Origin: Thermohalobaculum sp965247385
GTDB lineage: Bacteria > Pseudomonadota > Alphaproteobacteria > Rhodobacterales > Rhodobacteraceae
DNA: 64,000 nucleotides
Direction: 5' to 3'
NCBI GenBank assembly: GCA_965247385.1
Contig: CBDFHG010000007.1
Location: 1,550,001 to 1,614,000 of the forward strand
Shown here: positions 7,234 to 15,577 of the stretch, piece by piece
How positions within the stretch are numbered: position 1 is the stretch's first letter
How the letters are laid out: each line of letters opens with the position of its first letter
The notes under the pieces: generated by a model
Seen by the model: the letters and a program-made list of their open reading frames with translations, nothing else
Databases searched by the model: none
Told to the model about the DNA's origin: nothing
Position numbers and translations under genes: made by a program

Positions 7234-8169
7234 ATGCCCAGATCCATTCACCGCGTAACCGCACGCATCAAATCCCTTCAAGACGAAAATCTCGTCCGCC
7301 GTATTGAGCTTGGCGATCAGGATGATTGGCCACTGCCACCCTTCACTGCCGGAGCGCATGTCGACATCTACCTGCCGTCAGGCACGGTGCGGCAATACTC
7401 GCTTTGCAGTGATCCCGCTGACGACACACGCTATCATCTTGCCGTCAAGCGCGATGCAAACAGTCGGGGTGGTTCGGTCGAGGTACATGAGGCACTTGAA
7501 GAGGGGCAGGATCTGTTGCTTTCGCTGCCACGCAATCATTTTCCCCTGGTTGAAACCACAGGTCGGATCGTGATGCTCGCGGGCGGGATCGGGGTCACGC
7601 CCTTCCTTTCGATGCTGCCCGAACTGGAACGGCGCGGTGCGAATTATCTGCTACGCTACAGCACGATCAGTCGCGACGCGACACCCCTGCGTAATGTGCT
7701 CGCGCCCTATGGAGAGAGAGTGCAATACCATCACGACGAAACAGGCACGCTGATTGATCTTCAGGCCGAAATCGCGGGTTTGGGCGACGAGGATCACCTG
7801 TATGTCTGCGGTCCTGCACCGATGCTGGCTGAAGCCGAGCGGTTGGCCCCCCAATTGGGAGAGCGGCTGCATATCGAACACTTCGGGGCTGATGGGGCAC
7901 GGGGCGACCCGGCCTATGAGGTCGAAATCGCGTCATCCGGCCAGATTGTGCCGGTGCCCGAAGGCCACACGATGCTCGAAGCGCTGCGCATGGCTGGAGT
8001 CGAGGTTCCCGCCTCTTGCGAGGGCGGCGTATGCCTGGATTGCAAGACCCGCTACCTCTCGGGGACGCCAATCCACCGCGAACTGACCATGCCGAAATCC
8101 GAGCGCGGCGAATATCTGACACCTTGTGTCTCTGGCTGTGAAGGCGGCCGCATCACACTGGACCTTTGA
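7234..8169 (+). CDS. PDR/VanB-type flavin-2Fe-2S oxidoreductase
   Basis: This 311-residue protein is of the phthalate-dioxygenase-reductase type. Residues 1-100 are the flavin domain (RQYSLCSDP binds flavin). Residues 108-220 are the NAD-binding domain (MLAGGIGVTPFLSML, VCGPAPML). Residues 228-311 are a plant-type 2Fe-2S ferredoxin with Cys 262, 267, 270 and 298. It moves electrons from NAD(P)H to a partner oxygenase or, given the adjacent MOSC gene, to a molybdenum-dependent reductase. No oxygenase alpha subunit is encoded nearby, which favours the MOSC protein as its partner. Start chosen at 7234, 4 bases after the MOSC stop. Confidence 0.88.
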   Translation: MPRSIHRVTARIKSLQDENLVRRIELGDQDDWPLPPFTAGAHVDIYLPSGTVRQYSLCSDPADDTRYHLAVKRDANSRGGSVEVHEALEEGQDLLLSLPRNHFPLVETTGRIVMLAGGIGVTPFLSMLPELERRGANYLLRYSTISRDATPLRNVLAPYGERVQYHHDETGTLIDLQAEIAGLGDEDHLYVCGPAPMLAEAERLAPQLGERLHIEHFGADGARGDPAYEVEIASSGQIVPVPEGHTMLEALRMAGVEVPASCEGGVCLDCKTRYLSGTPIHRELTMPKSERGEYLTPCVSGCEGGRITLDL

Positions 8170-8179
8170 AGAGATGACC

Positions 8180-8265
8180 ATGAAACCGACCGAACGCCTG
8201 AAAGAAATGGGACTGACATTGCCGGCGCCTCTGCAATTGCCCTCTGGCGCGACGCCGCGTACCTC
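8180..8265 (+). pseudogene. RidA family gene, 5' fragment cut by an IS630 end
   Basis: Beginning at ATG 8180 (or 8174) the frame reads MKPTERLKEMGLTLPAPLQL, the usual start of RidA-family enamine/imine deaminases that end such catabolic operons. After about 28 codons similarity stops and the sequence becomes the transposase leader of an IS630 element read in reverse. The frame runs on to 8362 in non-homologous sequence. RidA hydrolyses reactive imines from PLP or flavin enzymes; this copy cannot fold. Confidence 0.65.
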
Positions 8266-8353
8266 ATCCTCCTCCTGTGTTCGCCACATTGATTCAGACT
8301 TCAGCCGGTTTGGGAATCCTCAAAATGAGTCAGCCTTCGCGCAAGCTGGTATT
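8266..8353 (-). mobile_element. Solo end of an IS630-type element
   Basis: The stretch aligns with the transposase-proximal end of the IS630 copy at 26351-27521. Shared blocks are TCAGACTTC, TTTGGGAA, GAGTCA and the terminal GGTATNATT, in the same order and spacing. The rest of the element is absent. It explains the loss of the 3' end of the RidA-like gene. Confidence 0.6.
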
Positions 8354-8446
8354 ATTCGTTAAAATTTCTGATAATCATTTTTAATCAACATCTTAACCCC
8401 CTGCACAAATCTGTGCACTCCCCCTCTTGCGCATCAGTCTTCCGGG

Positions 8447-9316
8447 TCAGGCCCGGGGCATTGCAGGGGCCACGGGCGCCGCGACGACCCACCAATCGGG
8501 CCGCGACCGGCGCAGGCGCTCCGCCTGGGCCTCCGCATCCGCCGCACGGCCATGCAGCGCGAAGCAGGTGGCGCCGGAGCCGGACATCCGCACCAACGGC
8601 GCGCCGCCCAGCGCCGCCAGCACCTCGGCAATGGCCGGGCAGATCGAGGTGGCGGCGGGTTGCAGATCGTTGCGTTGCTGCGACAGCCAGCCGATAAGCG
8701 CATCAAAACCGGCAAGCGGCGGCGGCGGCGGGCCGGGTGGGTTCTCGCGGCTCTCGACGGCGGCGAAGACGGCTCCGGTGGCGACCGTGACGCCGGGGTT
8801 CACCAGCACCATCCAGAAATCCGGCATCGGCGGCGCCGGGCTCAGTTGCTCGCCGATGCCAGCCATCAGGCGGGGCTCGGGCGCGGTCAGGCAGACCGGC
8901 ACGTCGGCGCCGAGGCTCAGCGCCAACCCGCCGGGAATGGCGACGCCCCAGAGGCACGACAGCAGCCGGAGCGCCGCTGCAGCGTCGCTCGACCCACCGC
9001 CAATGCCGGAGGCCAGGGGGAGGTGTTTCTCCAGCCGCAGGGCGGCGTCCGGTTCCAGCCCATGCGCTTTGGCCAGCGCCCGGACGGCGCGCAGAACCAG
9101 GTTGTCCGGCTCCACCGACAACCCACCGCTGAAGGGGCCATCGATTCGTAGTGACAGCCCCTGCCCCACCGAGGCGGTCAGACGGTCGCCAACGGCCGGG
9201 AACACCGCCAGACTGTCGAGCAGGTGATAGCCGTCGGCCCGGCGGCCGCGCAGATGCAGGTAGAGATTGACCTTGGCGGGCGCGTGCTCGGTCAGCGCCG
9301 GATCAGCCACCGTCAT
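8447..9316 (-). CDS. ispE: 4-diphosphocytidyl-2-C-methyl-D-erythritol kinase
   Basis: This 289-residue GHMP kinase phosphorylates CDP-methylerythritol in the MEP isoprenoid pathway. The N-terminal motif APAKVNLYLHLRGRRADGYH and the ATP loop PLASGIGGGSSDAAAA (residues 100-115) are intact. A C-terminal MSGSGATCFALHG is the third GHMP motif. Its start overlaps the 3' end of the TPR gene by 14 bases, so the two are co-transcribed, as in many Rhodobacterales. Length is normal. Confidence 0.95.
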   Translation of the reverse strand: MTVADPALTEHAPAKVNLYLHLRGRRADGYHLLDSLAVFPAVGDRLTASVGQGLSLRIDGPFSGGLSVEPDNLVLRAVRALAKAHGLEPDAALRLEKHLPLASGIGGGSSDAAAALRLLSCLWGVAIPGGLALSLGADVPVCLTAPEPRLMAGIGEQLSPAPPMPDFWMVLVNPGVTVATGAVFAAVESRENPPGPPPPPLAGFDALIGWLSQQRNDLQPAATSICPAIAEVLAALGGAPLVRMSGSGATCFALHGRAADAEAQAERLRRSRPDWWVVAAPVAPAMPRA

Positions 9317-11108
9317 TGGCGTTGGTGCCGGTCGTCGCCCCGTCGGTCTGGAGGATCGCCGGGTTGCCTGCCGCCGCTTCCTCTTCCAGCACGGTATCGA
9401 GACCGTCGGCGAGCTTGCGGCGGATGCGCACGGCGTTCTCCTCCTCCGGTTCGAAGGAGAGCGAGCGTTTCCACTGGAATTGCGCCTCGGTGCGGCGGCC
9501 CACCATCCAGAGCGCGTCGCCGAAGTGATCGTTGATCACCGGATCGACAGGTTTAAGCTCGACCGCCGTCTCCAGATGCTCGACGGCGCCGTCGAATTCG
9601 CCAAGCCGGTAGAGAACCCAGCCGAGGCTGTCGACGATATAGCCGTCCTTGGGGCGCTGCTCGACGGCCTTCTCGATCATCGCCTGGGCCTCGACGAGAT
9701 TCTCGCCCATCTCGACCCAACTGTAGCCAAGATAGTTCAGCACCAGCGGCTGGTCGGGTTCAAGCTCCAGCGCCTTGAGGAAATCGGCCTCGGCCTGCGG
9801 CCACTGCTTCGAGCGTTCGAAGGCGATGGCGCGCTGGTAGAACATCGGCCAATGACGCCGTTCGGGATTGGAGACCAGCGCCAGGGCCCGGTCATAGGCG
9901 TCGGCCGCCTCGGCGAACTGGCTGTCCTGGCGCAGCATGTCGCCGAGCGAGGTATGGGCCTCGATCGAGCGGGGGTAGGCCGCCACCGTGGCACGCAGCG
10001 CGGAGATTCCCTCGTCGACCCTCCCGGCGTCCTGCATCGCCCCGGCGCGGCCGATCTCGGCGTCCAGCGCCTCGGGCGAGTCGGCGGGGATTGCCTCGTA
10101 GGCGGTGATCGCGAGGTCGTATTGCAGATCCTGATGCAGCAACCCGGCGATCAGAAGCCGCGACTCGATCAGGCCGGGGTCGAGATAGACGGCAAGCTGG
10201 GCGTAGGCCAGGCCAATTTGCCGGCTGGTGCCCCGCGCCAGATAGCCGGAGACGCCGAACAGCGCCTCGGCGGCGCCCTGCACCCCGGTCTGAACCACCG
10301 GCGCGGGGATCTTGCCGGCGGCGAGGTCGCTGGCGAGCGCTTCAAGCCGCTTGTCGCCCAGCGTCTGCGACAGGCGATCGGCGACAGCAGCGAGGGCGTC
10401 CTCGACCCGGCCGAGCCGGGCCAGCACACCGGCGCGGACGCGGGTCAGGCGCAGGGTGCTGTTGCCGGCGCGTTCGAGGGTGCGATCAAGGGCGGTAATG
10501 GCGTCGGCGTCCAGCCCGGCGGCCGATTCCAGCAAGCCGCGGTGATAGGTGCCGACGATCTCGCCCGCCGCACCGCCGTTGCTGCCCTCCTCAAGCTTGG
10601 TCAACAGGGCGCGCGCGGCGTCGGTATCGCCGCCGGAGAAGGCGGCCCAGGCATCGATCAACTGGCCGACGAACGGCCCGCCATCGGGGCCGCCGGTGGC
10701 GAGCATCGCGCGCGCGCGGGCCGTGTCGCCGCGTTTCAGCGCATCCACCGCCAACAGCAGAACCCCCAAGTGGTGACCGGGCCGGAGCGCATCGAGGCGC
10801 CGGGCAACCGAGATCGCCCGGCTGATCTGCCCGGCGGCCATCTGATAGGTAACAGTCCGTTCCATCAGGTCGGCATTGTCCGCATCGCGGGCCAGCGCCA
10901 GGGCGTAGAGCCGCGCCGCCTCGGCGATGTCGCCACGCCGGGCAGCGCTTTCGGCCGCCAGATAGGGGCCGGCGATGCCGGGAATGTCCTGGGCCGGGGC
11001 CACCCCGGGCACGACCGTCCAAGGCAGTGCAAACGCGAGCGACAACGCAAATGGCGCCAGAACGCGCGCGGCTAAGGGGGAAATCTTGCCTGCCAAGTAA
11101 GCCTCCAT
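9303..11108 (-). CDS. Tetratricopeptide-repeat envelope protein
   Basis: This 601-residue protein starts with a signal peptide ending in APAQD near residue 40. The remainder is TPR helices: repeats are clear around residues 330-560 (for example GRVDEGISALRATVAAYPRS, DSQFAEAADAYDRALALV and SKQWPQAEADFLKALELEPD, with the NYLGYSW motif). Such proteins act as periplasmic scaffolds, often for outer-membrane or envelope assembly. It shares an operon with ispE downstream. Partners are unknown. No lipobox is evident. Confidence 0.85.
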   Translation of the reverse strand: MEAYLAGKISPLAARVLAPFALSLAFALPWTVVPGVAPAQDIPGIAGPYLAAESAARRGDIAEAARLYALALARDADNADLMERTVTYQMAAGQISRAISVARRLDALRPGHHLGVLLLAVDALKRGDTARARAMLATGGPDGGPFVGQLIDAWAAFSGGDTDAARALLTKLEEGSNGGAAGEIVGTYHRGLLESAAGLDADAITALDRTLERAGNSTLRLTRVRAGVLARLGRVEDALAAVADRLSQTLGDKRLEALASDLAAGKIPAPVVQTGVQGAAEALFGVSGYLARGTSRQIGLAYAQLAVYLDPGLIESRLLIAGLLHQDLQYDLAITAYEAIPADSPEALDAEIGRAGAMQDAGRVDEGISALRATVAAYPRSIEAHTSLGDMLRQDSQFAEAADAYDRALALVSNPERRHWPMFYQRAIAFERSKQWPQAEADFLKALELEPDQPLVLNYLGYSWVEMGENLVEAQAMIEKAVEQRPKDGYIVDSLGWVLYRLGEFDGAVEHLETAVELKPVDPVINDHFGDALWMVGRRTEAQFQWKRSLSFEPEEENAVRIRRKLADGLDTVLEEEAAAGNPAILQTDGATTGTNANDGG

Positions 11109-11228
11109 GGCGGTTTGGGCGGGACCGCGAATATCCGCGCCGGTGAGTTATGTCGCTGCATGCCAGTCCAACACGGTTATAATAGGGTCATTCCGAACTC
11201 GATTAAAGCGCTCAGTTGACCCGCTGTG

Positions 11229-11257
11229 CCCGCCTCGCCGCCAGCCGGCGGGTTTTT
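11229..11257 (+). terminator. Terminator-like hairpin in the intergenic region
   Basis: CCCGCC (11229-11234) pairs with GGCGGG (11247-11252), followed by five T. It reads on the + strand, where no upstream gene is seen, so it may belong to the dispersed intergenic repeat that follows it rather than end a transcript. Confidence 0.4.
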
Positions 11258-11346
11258 GCCCGTGACAAAATCCGCGGCGAGGCGGGGCGAGCGTCAACGC
11301 GCGTTGGGATTATGCGCCTGTCCGGCCCCCTTTGGTGACCTGCGCA
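11253..11346 (+). repeat. Dispersed intergenic repeat, copy 1
   Basis: Two motifs recur elsewhere in the window: TTTTTGCCCGTGACAAAATC at 11253-11272 and a block at 11310-11346 with TGCGCCTGTCCG then CCTTTGGTGACCTGCGCA. Related copies are at 51425-51541, inverted at 56440-56475, and in part at 61268-61290. All lie between genes. Confidence 0.6.
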
Positions 11347-11409
11347 AAAGACACACGGGGAGGCGGCGGGCGGTGCCGACAACTACAGATGGTTTCTTCA
11401 ACCGGATTA

Positions 11410-12525
11410 TCAACCGATGCGGGAGAGCCAGCGCGACACGGCGGGGGCAACCATCTGCTGGGCACGGCCGGAAACGAAGACGCCAACATGGCCAGTGGGC
11501 ACTTCCAGCTCCTCGTAGTCGCAGCCGCCGCCCTCCCTGCTGGCGAGAATGCCGCCCAGCGCACGGCTGCAAGGCGGCGGGATAATGTGATCCTCGGTGC
11601 CGAAGATATTGAGCACCGGACATTCTATAGCCGCCAGATCGACCGGCTGGCCCGCGATGCGGAACTCACCCCGGACCAAACGGTTTTCCTGGTAGAGACC
11701 GATCAGCCACTCCTTGGCCGCAGCACCCGGGTGGTCGGGCCGGTCGGCAAGCCATTTTTCCATACGCAGGAAGGTGTCCAGCGCCGCCGTGTCCTCGGCC
11801 AATTCGACCAAGCCGGAGGTGTATTTGGCCAGGGTCCGGGCCGGGGCCAGTTGCTGGAACAGGGCGCCGGTGAGCTGGCCGGAGAGGTTGCCCCGCTCAT
11901 CGATCAGATCGGTGAGCAGATCCGTAGGCAGGCTGCGGACCCAGACGTTCAGCAGACCCCGCCCCGGTTCCGGGTCCTGCTTGTCGGCGTGAAAATCGAT
12001 CGGCGTCACCGTCAGGACCAGACCGAGGACCGTGTCGGGGTGCCGCGCCGCGTGGCAGGTGGCGAAGACACCGCCCTGGCAGATGCCGAACAGGGCCGCC
12101 CTGGCCGCGCCGCTGGCAGCCCGGACGGCAGCGATGGCGTCGCCGAGGTGGTGTTCCGCGTAATCGGTGAAATCGTCGAACTGCTCGGCCCGGCCCGGAT
12201 CGCCCCAATCGACGACGAACAGATCAACCTCGGCTTCGAGCAACCGGCGCACCAGTGAACGCTCCGGTTCGAGGTCGGTCATACTCTGGCGTCCGATCAA
12301 CCCGTGCAGGATCAGCATCGGACCAAGTTTCGGGTCGCCCTTCGCAACCGGGCGGTAGCGGTAGAGGCGAATCTTGCCGTCGCGCCAGATCTCGTCCTTG
12401 GGCGTGGTGGCAATCTCGATGGTGGCGCCGCCGCGGGTCGCGGCAAGGCGAAGGCCCAGCGCCATTGCCCGCTCGGCCGTGGCGCGGGGGTCGGGCATCC
12501 CGAAACTGTTGGAGGCGGGGGTCAT
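11410..12525 (-). CDS. phaC: Class III poly(3-hydroxyalkanoate) synthase subunit PhaC
   Basis: This 371-residue alpha/beta hydrolase-fold synthase polymerises (R)-3-hydroxyacyl-CoA. The lipase-like box GICQGG places the catalytic Cys at residue 149; Asp 312 (FGTEDHIIPP) and His 346 (TGHVGVF) complete the triad. MTDLEPERSLVRRLLEAEVD and FVVDWGDP are typical. The short length and pairing with phaE mark class III, best known from purple sulphur bacteria and cyanobacteria; most Rhodobacterales use the 600-residue class I enzyme. The start overlaps the phaE stop (ATGA), giving a phaE-phaC operon. Confidence 0.92.
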   Translation of the reverse strand: MTPASNSFGMPDPRATAERAMALGLRLAATRGGATIEIATTPKDEIWRDGKIRLYRYRPVAKGDPKLGPMLILHGLIGRQSMTDLEPERSLVRRLLEAEVDLFVVDWGDPGRAEQFDDFTDYAEHHLGDAIAAVRAASGAARAALFGICQGGVFATCHAARHPDTVLGLVLTVTPIDFHADKQDPEPGRGLLNVWVRSLPTDLLTDLIDERGNLSGQLTGALFQQLAPARTLAKYTSGLVELAEDTAALDTFLRMEKWLADRPDHPGAAAKEWLIGLYQENRLVRGEFRIAGQPVDLAAIECPVLNIFGTEDHIIPPPCSRALGGILASREGGGCDYEELEVPTGHVGVFVSGRAQQMVAPAVSRWLSRIG

Positions 12526-13271
12526 TCGGCGCTATCCGTTTGGCGGTCCAGCCGGGTGCGCAATGCGCGCAGTTCGCGCTTCAGGCTGTGCATGGTCTGG
12601 TGCAGGTCGTCAACCTCGGCTCGGGTCGGCAGGCCCAGCATCCCGGCTATCCGATCGATCCGCTCGCGCAGCAGGGCCGAGCAGTCGAGCCGGGCGCGGA
12701 TCAGGTCGCGCTGGGCGGCGAGGAAGTCCTCGGACCGCTGCGCCGCGGCCAGTTCAGTGCCGGCGGCCTCCTGCCAGTGGGTTTGGATCACGTCCCAGGC
12801 CGGGAGTCCGTCTTCCGGGCGATCCTGCGCCAGTTCCTCGGCGAAGCGCTGGAATGCCTTCAGCCATGCCGCCCCCATCACCGCGCGGTAGCGCTCCAAC
12901 GCCGCCATATAGGCGAGCCATTGCCGCGAGGTGGTCAACGCATCGCGCTCCTCGCGCCAGGGGTCAGCGCCCCAGGAATCGGCGTCCCCGGGCCCCCCGA
13001 ACCAGCGCCAGAGATCGCCAAAACCGCTGCTGCCCGCCGTGTCGAGCCAACCGACCGGGTCGAAAGGCCCACCGGCGGCGCCGCCCGAGGCGCCGCCACC
13101 GGCTTCGGAATAGGTTTGGGCAAACTGGTTCCAGGCGGCAAACAGGCCAGCGCATTTCTCCTTCAGCGGGGCGGTCATCGGCAGGTCTGTCGATTCGGCC
13201 GCGAAGAACGTCTGGCTGCTGTTCAGCCAGATCTGGAAAAGATCCTGGTCTGCCGTTGAGCGATCAGACAT
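12522..13271 (-). CDS. phaE: Class III PHA synthase subunit PhaE
   Basis: This 249-residue protein has the PhaE domain: a helical body (WLAYMAALERYRAVMGAAWL, then QRSEDFLAAQRDLIRARLD) and the C-terminal family signature GLPTRAEVDDLHQTMHSLKR ending in a coiled coil. A Gly/Ala-rich linker sits near residues 57-70. PhaE forms a complex with PhaC at granule surfaces and is required for full activity. It is the first gene of the operon, transcribed leftward. The next 600 bases upstream hold a palindromic element and a cytochrome remnant. Confidence 0.9.
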   Translation of the reverse strand: MSDRSTADQDLFQIWLNSSQTFFAAESTDLPMTAPLKEKCAGLFAAWNQFAQTYSEAGGGASGGAAGGPFDPVGWLDTAGSSGFGDLWRWFGGPGDADSWGADPWREERDALTTSRQWLAYMAALERYRAVMGAAWLKAFQRFAEELAQDRPEDGLPAWDVIQTHWQEAAGTELAAAQRSEDFLAAQRDLIRARLDCSALLRERIDRIAGMLGLPTRAEVDDLHQTMHSLKRELRALRTRLDRQTDSAE

Positions 13272-13321
13272 CGCCGCGCTCCTCCGCCCGATCCGCCGGG
13301 TCGGCTCGCAGCCTAGCCGCT

Positions 13322-13590
13322 AGAGCACGATGAGGCCAAATTGAAACGCTCAGCCGCCCGGATTTTCTCCGAAACCAGGCGGGGGCGCGCAGCGCGTAAC
13401 GGCGTTACGGGCAAGCGGCCTCGCCTGGTTTCGGAGAAAATCCGGGCGAGCCCTCGGGGTTCACCCGGGATCGCCCGCCTCCACGCGCCACGCGCGACAT
13501 CCGCATGCCCGATACGCATAACGCGCCTGGCGCGCGTATTCGCACGATCCTGGGTGAACTGAGTGTTTCAATTTGGCCTCATCGTGCTCT
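13322..13590. repeat. MITE-like nested inverted-repeat element, 269 bp
   Basis: Outer arms 13322-13353 and 13559-13590 are 32 nt with one mismatch (ends AGAGCACGATGAGG and CCTCATCGTGCTCT). Inside, a perfect 26-nt pair (13356-13381 and 13422-13447) flanks a 40-nt loop. A third, imperfect pair lies near 13451-13473 and 13545-13563 (both containing GTTCACCC or its complement). Short frames on both strands are by-products of the palindromes. It could be a non-autonomous transposon or a large RNA hairpin. Confidence 0.8.
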
Positions 13591-13630
13591 GGTCCCGCCG
13601 GTTGGCAAAACCTCGCATGGGGCCCGCCCC

Positions 13631-13798
13631 TCACTGCAACCCTTCAAGCGCCTCGATCACAGCGTCGAGCTCGGCCCCGGTCAGGCACTGGTTGGGCATC
13701 GAGGTGCCTGGCGCGAAGCCCTCGGCGTCGGACAGGAAGGACCGCAGCGCCTGCTCGTCCCATTCACCACTGCGCCGCAGCGCACCGGAATATTCAGG
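13631..13798 (-). pseudogene. C-terminal remnant of a class I c-type cytochrome
   Basis: Reading leftward from a stop at 13796-13798, the frame gives YSGALRRSGEWDEQALRSFL, then SDAEGFAPGTSMPN, with a terminal helix LTGAELDAVIEALEGL and a TGA at 13631-13633. The W-x-x-x-x-L-x-x-F-L / P-G-T-x-M pattern is the Met-ligand half of small class I cytochromes c. The heme-binding CxxCH half and any start are missing. The 100 bases from 13799 to 13906 hold nothing recognisable. Confidence 0.6.
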
Positions 13799-13906
13799 TT
13801 CTTGGGTCGATGGCTACTGGATGCCCATCCAACCCGCCGCCGTCGCGGCGACCTCGCGCATCAGGACGGCGGCGACATGGACGAAGGGAGAGGTCCATCC
13901 ACCCCC

Positions 13907-14893
13907 TCACAGCATTGACGGCAGCACCTGGTCGGGCGGGCGATGGCCGTCGGCGAAGGTCTTGATGTTGATGATGACCTTCTCGCCCATCTCCGCCCTG
14001 CCCTCCTCGGTGGCCGAGCCCATGTGGGGCAACAGCAACACATTCTTGAGGCCCATCAGGCGCGGATTCACGGCAGGCGCGTGCTCGAACACGTCCAGCC
14101 CGGCGCCCGAGAGCTCGCCCCGGACCAGCATCCGGGTCAGGGCGTTCTCGTCGATCACCTCGCCGCGCGCGGTGTTGACGATGTAGGCGCTGGGCTTCAT
14201 CAGCTTCAGCCGCCGGGCCGAGAGCAGGTGGAAGGTGGCCGGCGTGTGCGGGCAGTTGACCGAAACGATATCCATCCGCGCCAGCATCTGGTCGAGGCTC
14301 TCCCAATAGGTGGCGTCGAGCTCGGCCTCGATGTCCTCGTGCAGGCGGCGGCGGTTGTGGTAGTGGATCTGCAGCCCGAAGGCGCGCGCCCGGCGCGCCA
14401 CCGCCTGGCCGATTCGGCCCATGCCGAGAATGCCCAGTCGCTTGCCCCAGATGCGGTGGCCCATGATCGCGGTCGGCGACCAGCCCTGCCAGTCGCCGGA
14501 GTGGATCAGCGCCATGCCCTCCTTGACCCGGCGCGGCACGGCCAGGATCAGCGCCATGGTCATGTCGGCGGTGTCCTCGGTCAGCACCCCTGGGGTGTAG
14601 GAGACCAGGATGCCGCGGCGCCGCGCGGTCTCGACGTCGATATGATCGAAGCCGGCGCCGTAGTTGGCGATCAGGCGCAGGTTCTCGCCCGCCTGGGCCA
14701 GCAGCTTCTGGTCGATCCGGTCGGTGACCGTGGGCACCAGCACATCCGCCGTGGTGATTGCTTCGGCCAGTTCGGCCTCGGTCATGGCCACATCGGTGTC
14801 GTTGAGCCGGACCTCGAACAGTTCGCGCATCCGGGTCTCGACCGCCTCGGGCAGCCTGCGCGTAACGACGACCGAAAGACGCTTGCGGGGCAT
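13907..14893 (-). CDS. D-2-hydroxyacid dehydrogenase (glyoxylate/hydroxypyruvate reductase-like)
   Basis: The product is 328 residues when started at the Met at 14893 (MPRKRLSVVVTRRLP); an earlier ATG at 14962 adds 23 unlikely residues. The NAD-binding Rossmann motif is LGILGMGRIGQAVARRA. Catalytic residues are Arg in NTARGEVID, Glu near FEHAP and His in LLPHMGSAT. The family reduces glyoxylate or hydroxypyruvate, or oxidises D-glycerate. It is divergent from the SH3 protein gene with a 159-bp shared upstream region. Confidence 0.88.
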   Translation of the reverse strand: MPRKRLSVVVTRRLPEAVETRMRELFEVRLNDTDVAMTEAELAEAITTADVLVPTVTDRIDQKLLAQAGENLRLIANYGAGFDHIDVETARRRGILVSYTPGVLTEDTADMTMALILAVPRRVKEGMALIHSGDWQGWSPTAIMGHRIWGKRLGILGMGRIGQAVARRARAFGLQIHYHNRRRLHEDIEAELDATYWESLDQMLARMDIVSVNCPHTPATFHLLSARRLKLMKPSAYIVNTARGEVIDENALTRMLVRGELSGAGLDVFEHAPAVNPRLMGLKNVLLLPHMGSATEEGRAEMGEKVIINIKTFADGHRPPDQVLPSML

Positions 14894-15052
14894 GAGCGGA
14901 AATCCTTGTTCGTTTTCGCGTGTCTCCGTGATAAATTCTCGCGGGCGCGGATTGAAGGGCAAATCGCCCTATCCGGCAAAAAAGCAGGACCGGAGCAATC
15001 CGGCAGGGCAGAGGGCGCCTCCTTGCCAAGGGGCGATGACAGGCAGGACGGG

Positions 15053-15577
15053 ATGCGATTCTCCGCAAGACTATGTGTGGGCGTGGTGACGCTGGGGCTG
15101 ATTATTGCCCCGGCGGCGGCGACCGTGTCGCAGGAACAGCCGGTCGGGTTGGGCCCCGAAACCAACCTGCCGGTGCCGCGCTATGTTTCGCTGCGCGGCA
15201 GCGAAGTGAATGTGCGCCGGGGGCCGGGGCTGGAATATCGCATCGACTGGGTGTTCCAGCGCTCCGGTCTGCCGGTGCGGGTCATCGACGAATACAAGAA
15301 CTGGCGCCGGATCGCCGACAGTGACGATGCCGGTGGCTGGGTCTATCACTCCCTGGTGACCGGGCGACGCACGGCGCTGGTGACAGCGCCCGAGGTCACC
15401 TTCCGGGCCGAACCCTCGGATACCGCCGCACCGACGGCACGGGCCGAGCAAGGCGTCGTGGCCCACCTTCTGCAATGCCGCGCCGACTGGTGCGAGGTGG
15501 AAACCCAGGGCGCCGCAGGGTGGTTGCGCAAGAGCGCGGTCTGGGGGGTGGATGCGGACGAGGAGTTCGGGGATTGA
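15053..15577 (+). CDS. Periplasmic SH3-domain protein
   Basis: The product is 174 residues from the ATG at 15053; a longer frame running from 13943 is an antisense shadow of the dehydrogenase. A signal peptide (MRFSARLCVGVVTLGLIIAP) is followed by two bacterial SH3-like segments: YVSLRGSEVNVRRGPGLEYR to GGWVYHSLV, and a second with WCEVETQGAAGWLRKSAVWG. Such proteins bind peptidoglycan or other envelope ligands. Conserved in Rhodobacterales, function unproven. Confidence 0.85.
   Translation: MRFSARLCVGVVTLGLIIAPAAATVSQEQPVGLGPETNLPVPRYVSLRGSEVNVRRGPGLEYRIDWVFQRSGLPVRVIDEYKNWRRIADSDDAGGWVYHSLVTGRRTALVTAPEVTFRAEPSDTAAPTARAEQGVVAHLLQCRADWCEVETQGAAGWLRKSAVWGVDADEEFGD

Noticed and set aside
9267..11075. 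A 602-residue + strand open frame
   Set aside because: It is the antisense shadow of the TPR protein gene, without motifs or ribosome site.
13313..13562. Two short opposite frames within the palindrome
   Set aside because: They arise from the inverted repeat itself and lack any coding support.
13943..15052. Upstream extension of the SH3 protein frame
   Set aside because: Antisense to the hydroxyacid dehydrogenase; the signal peptide begins at 15053.
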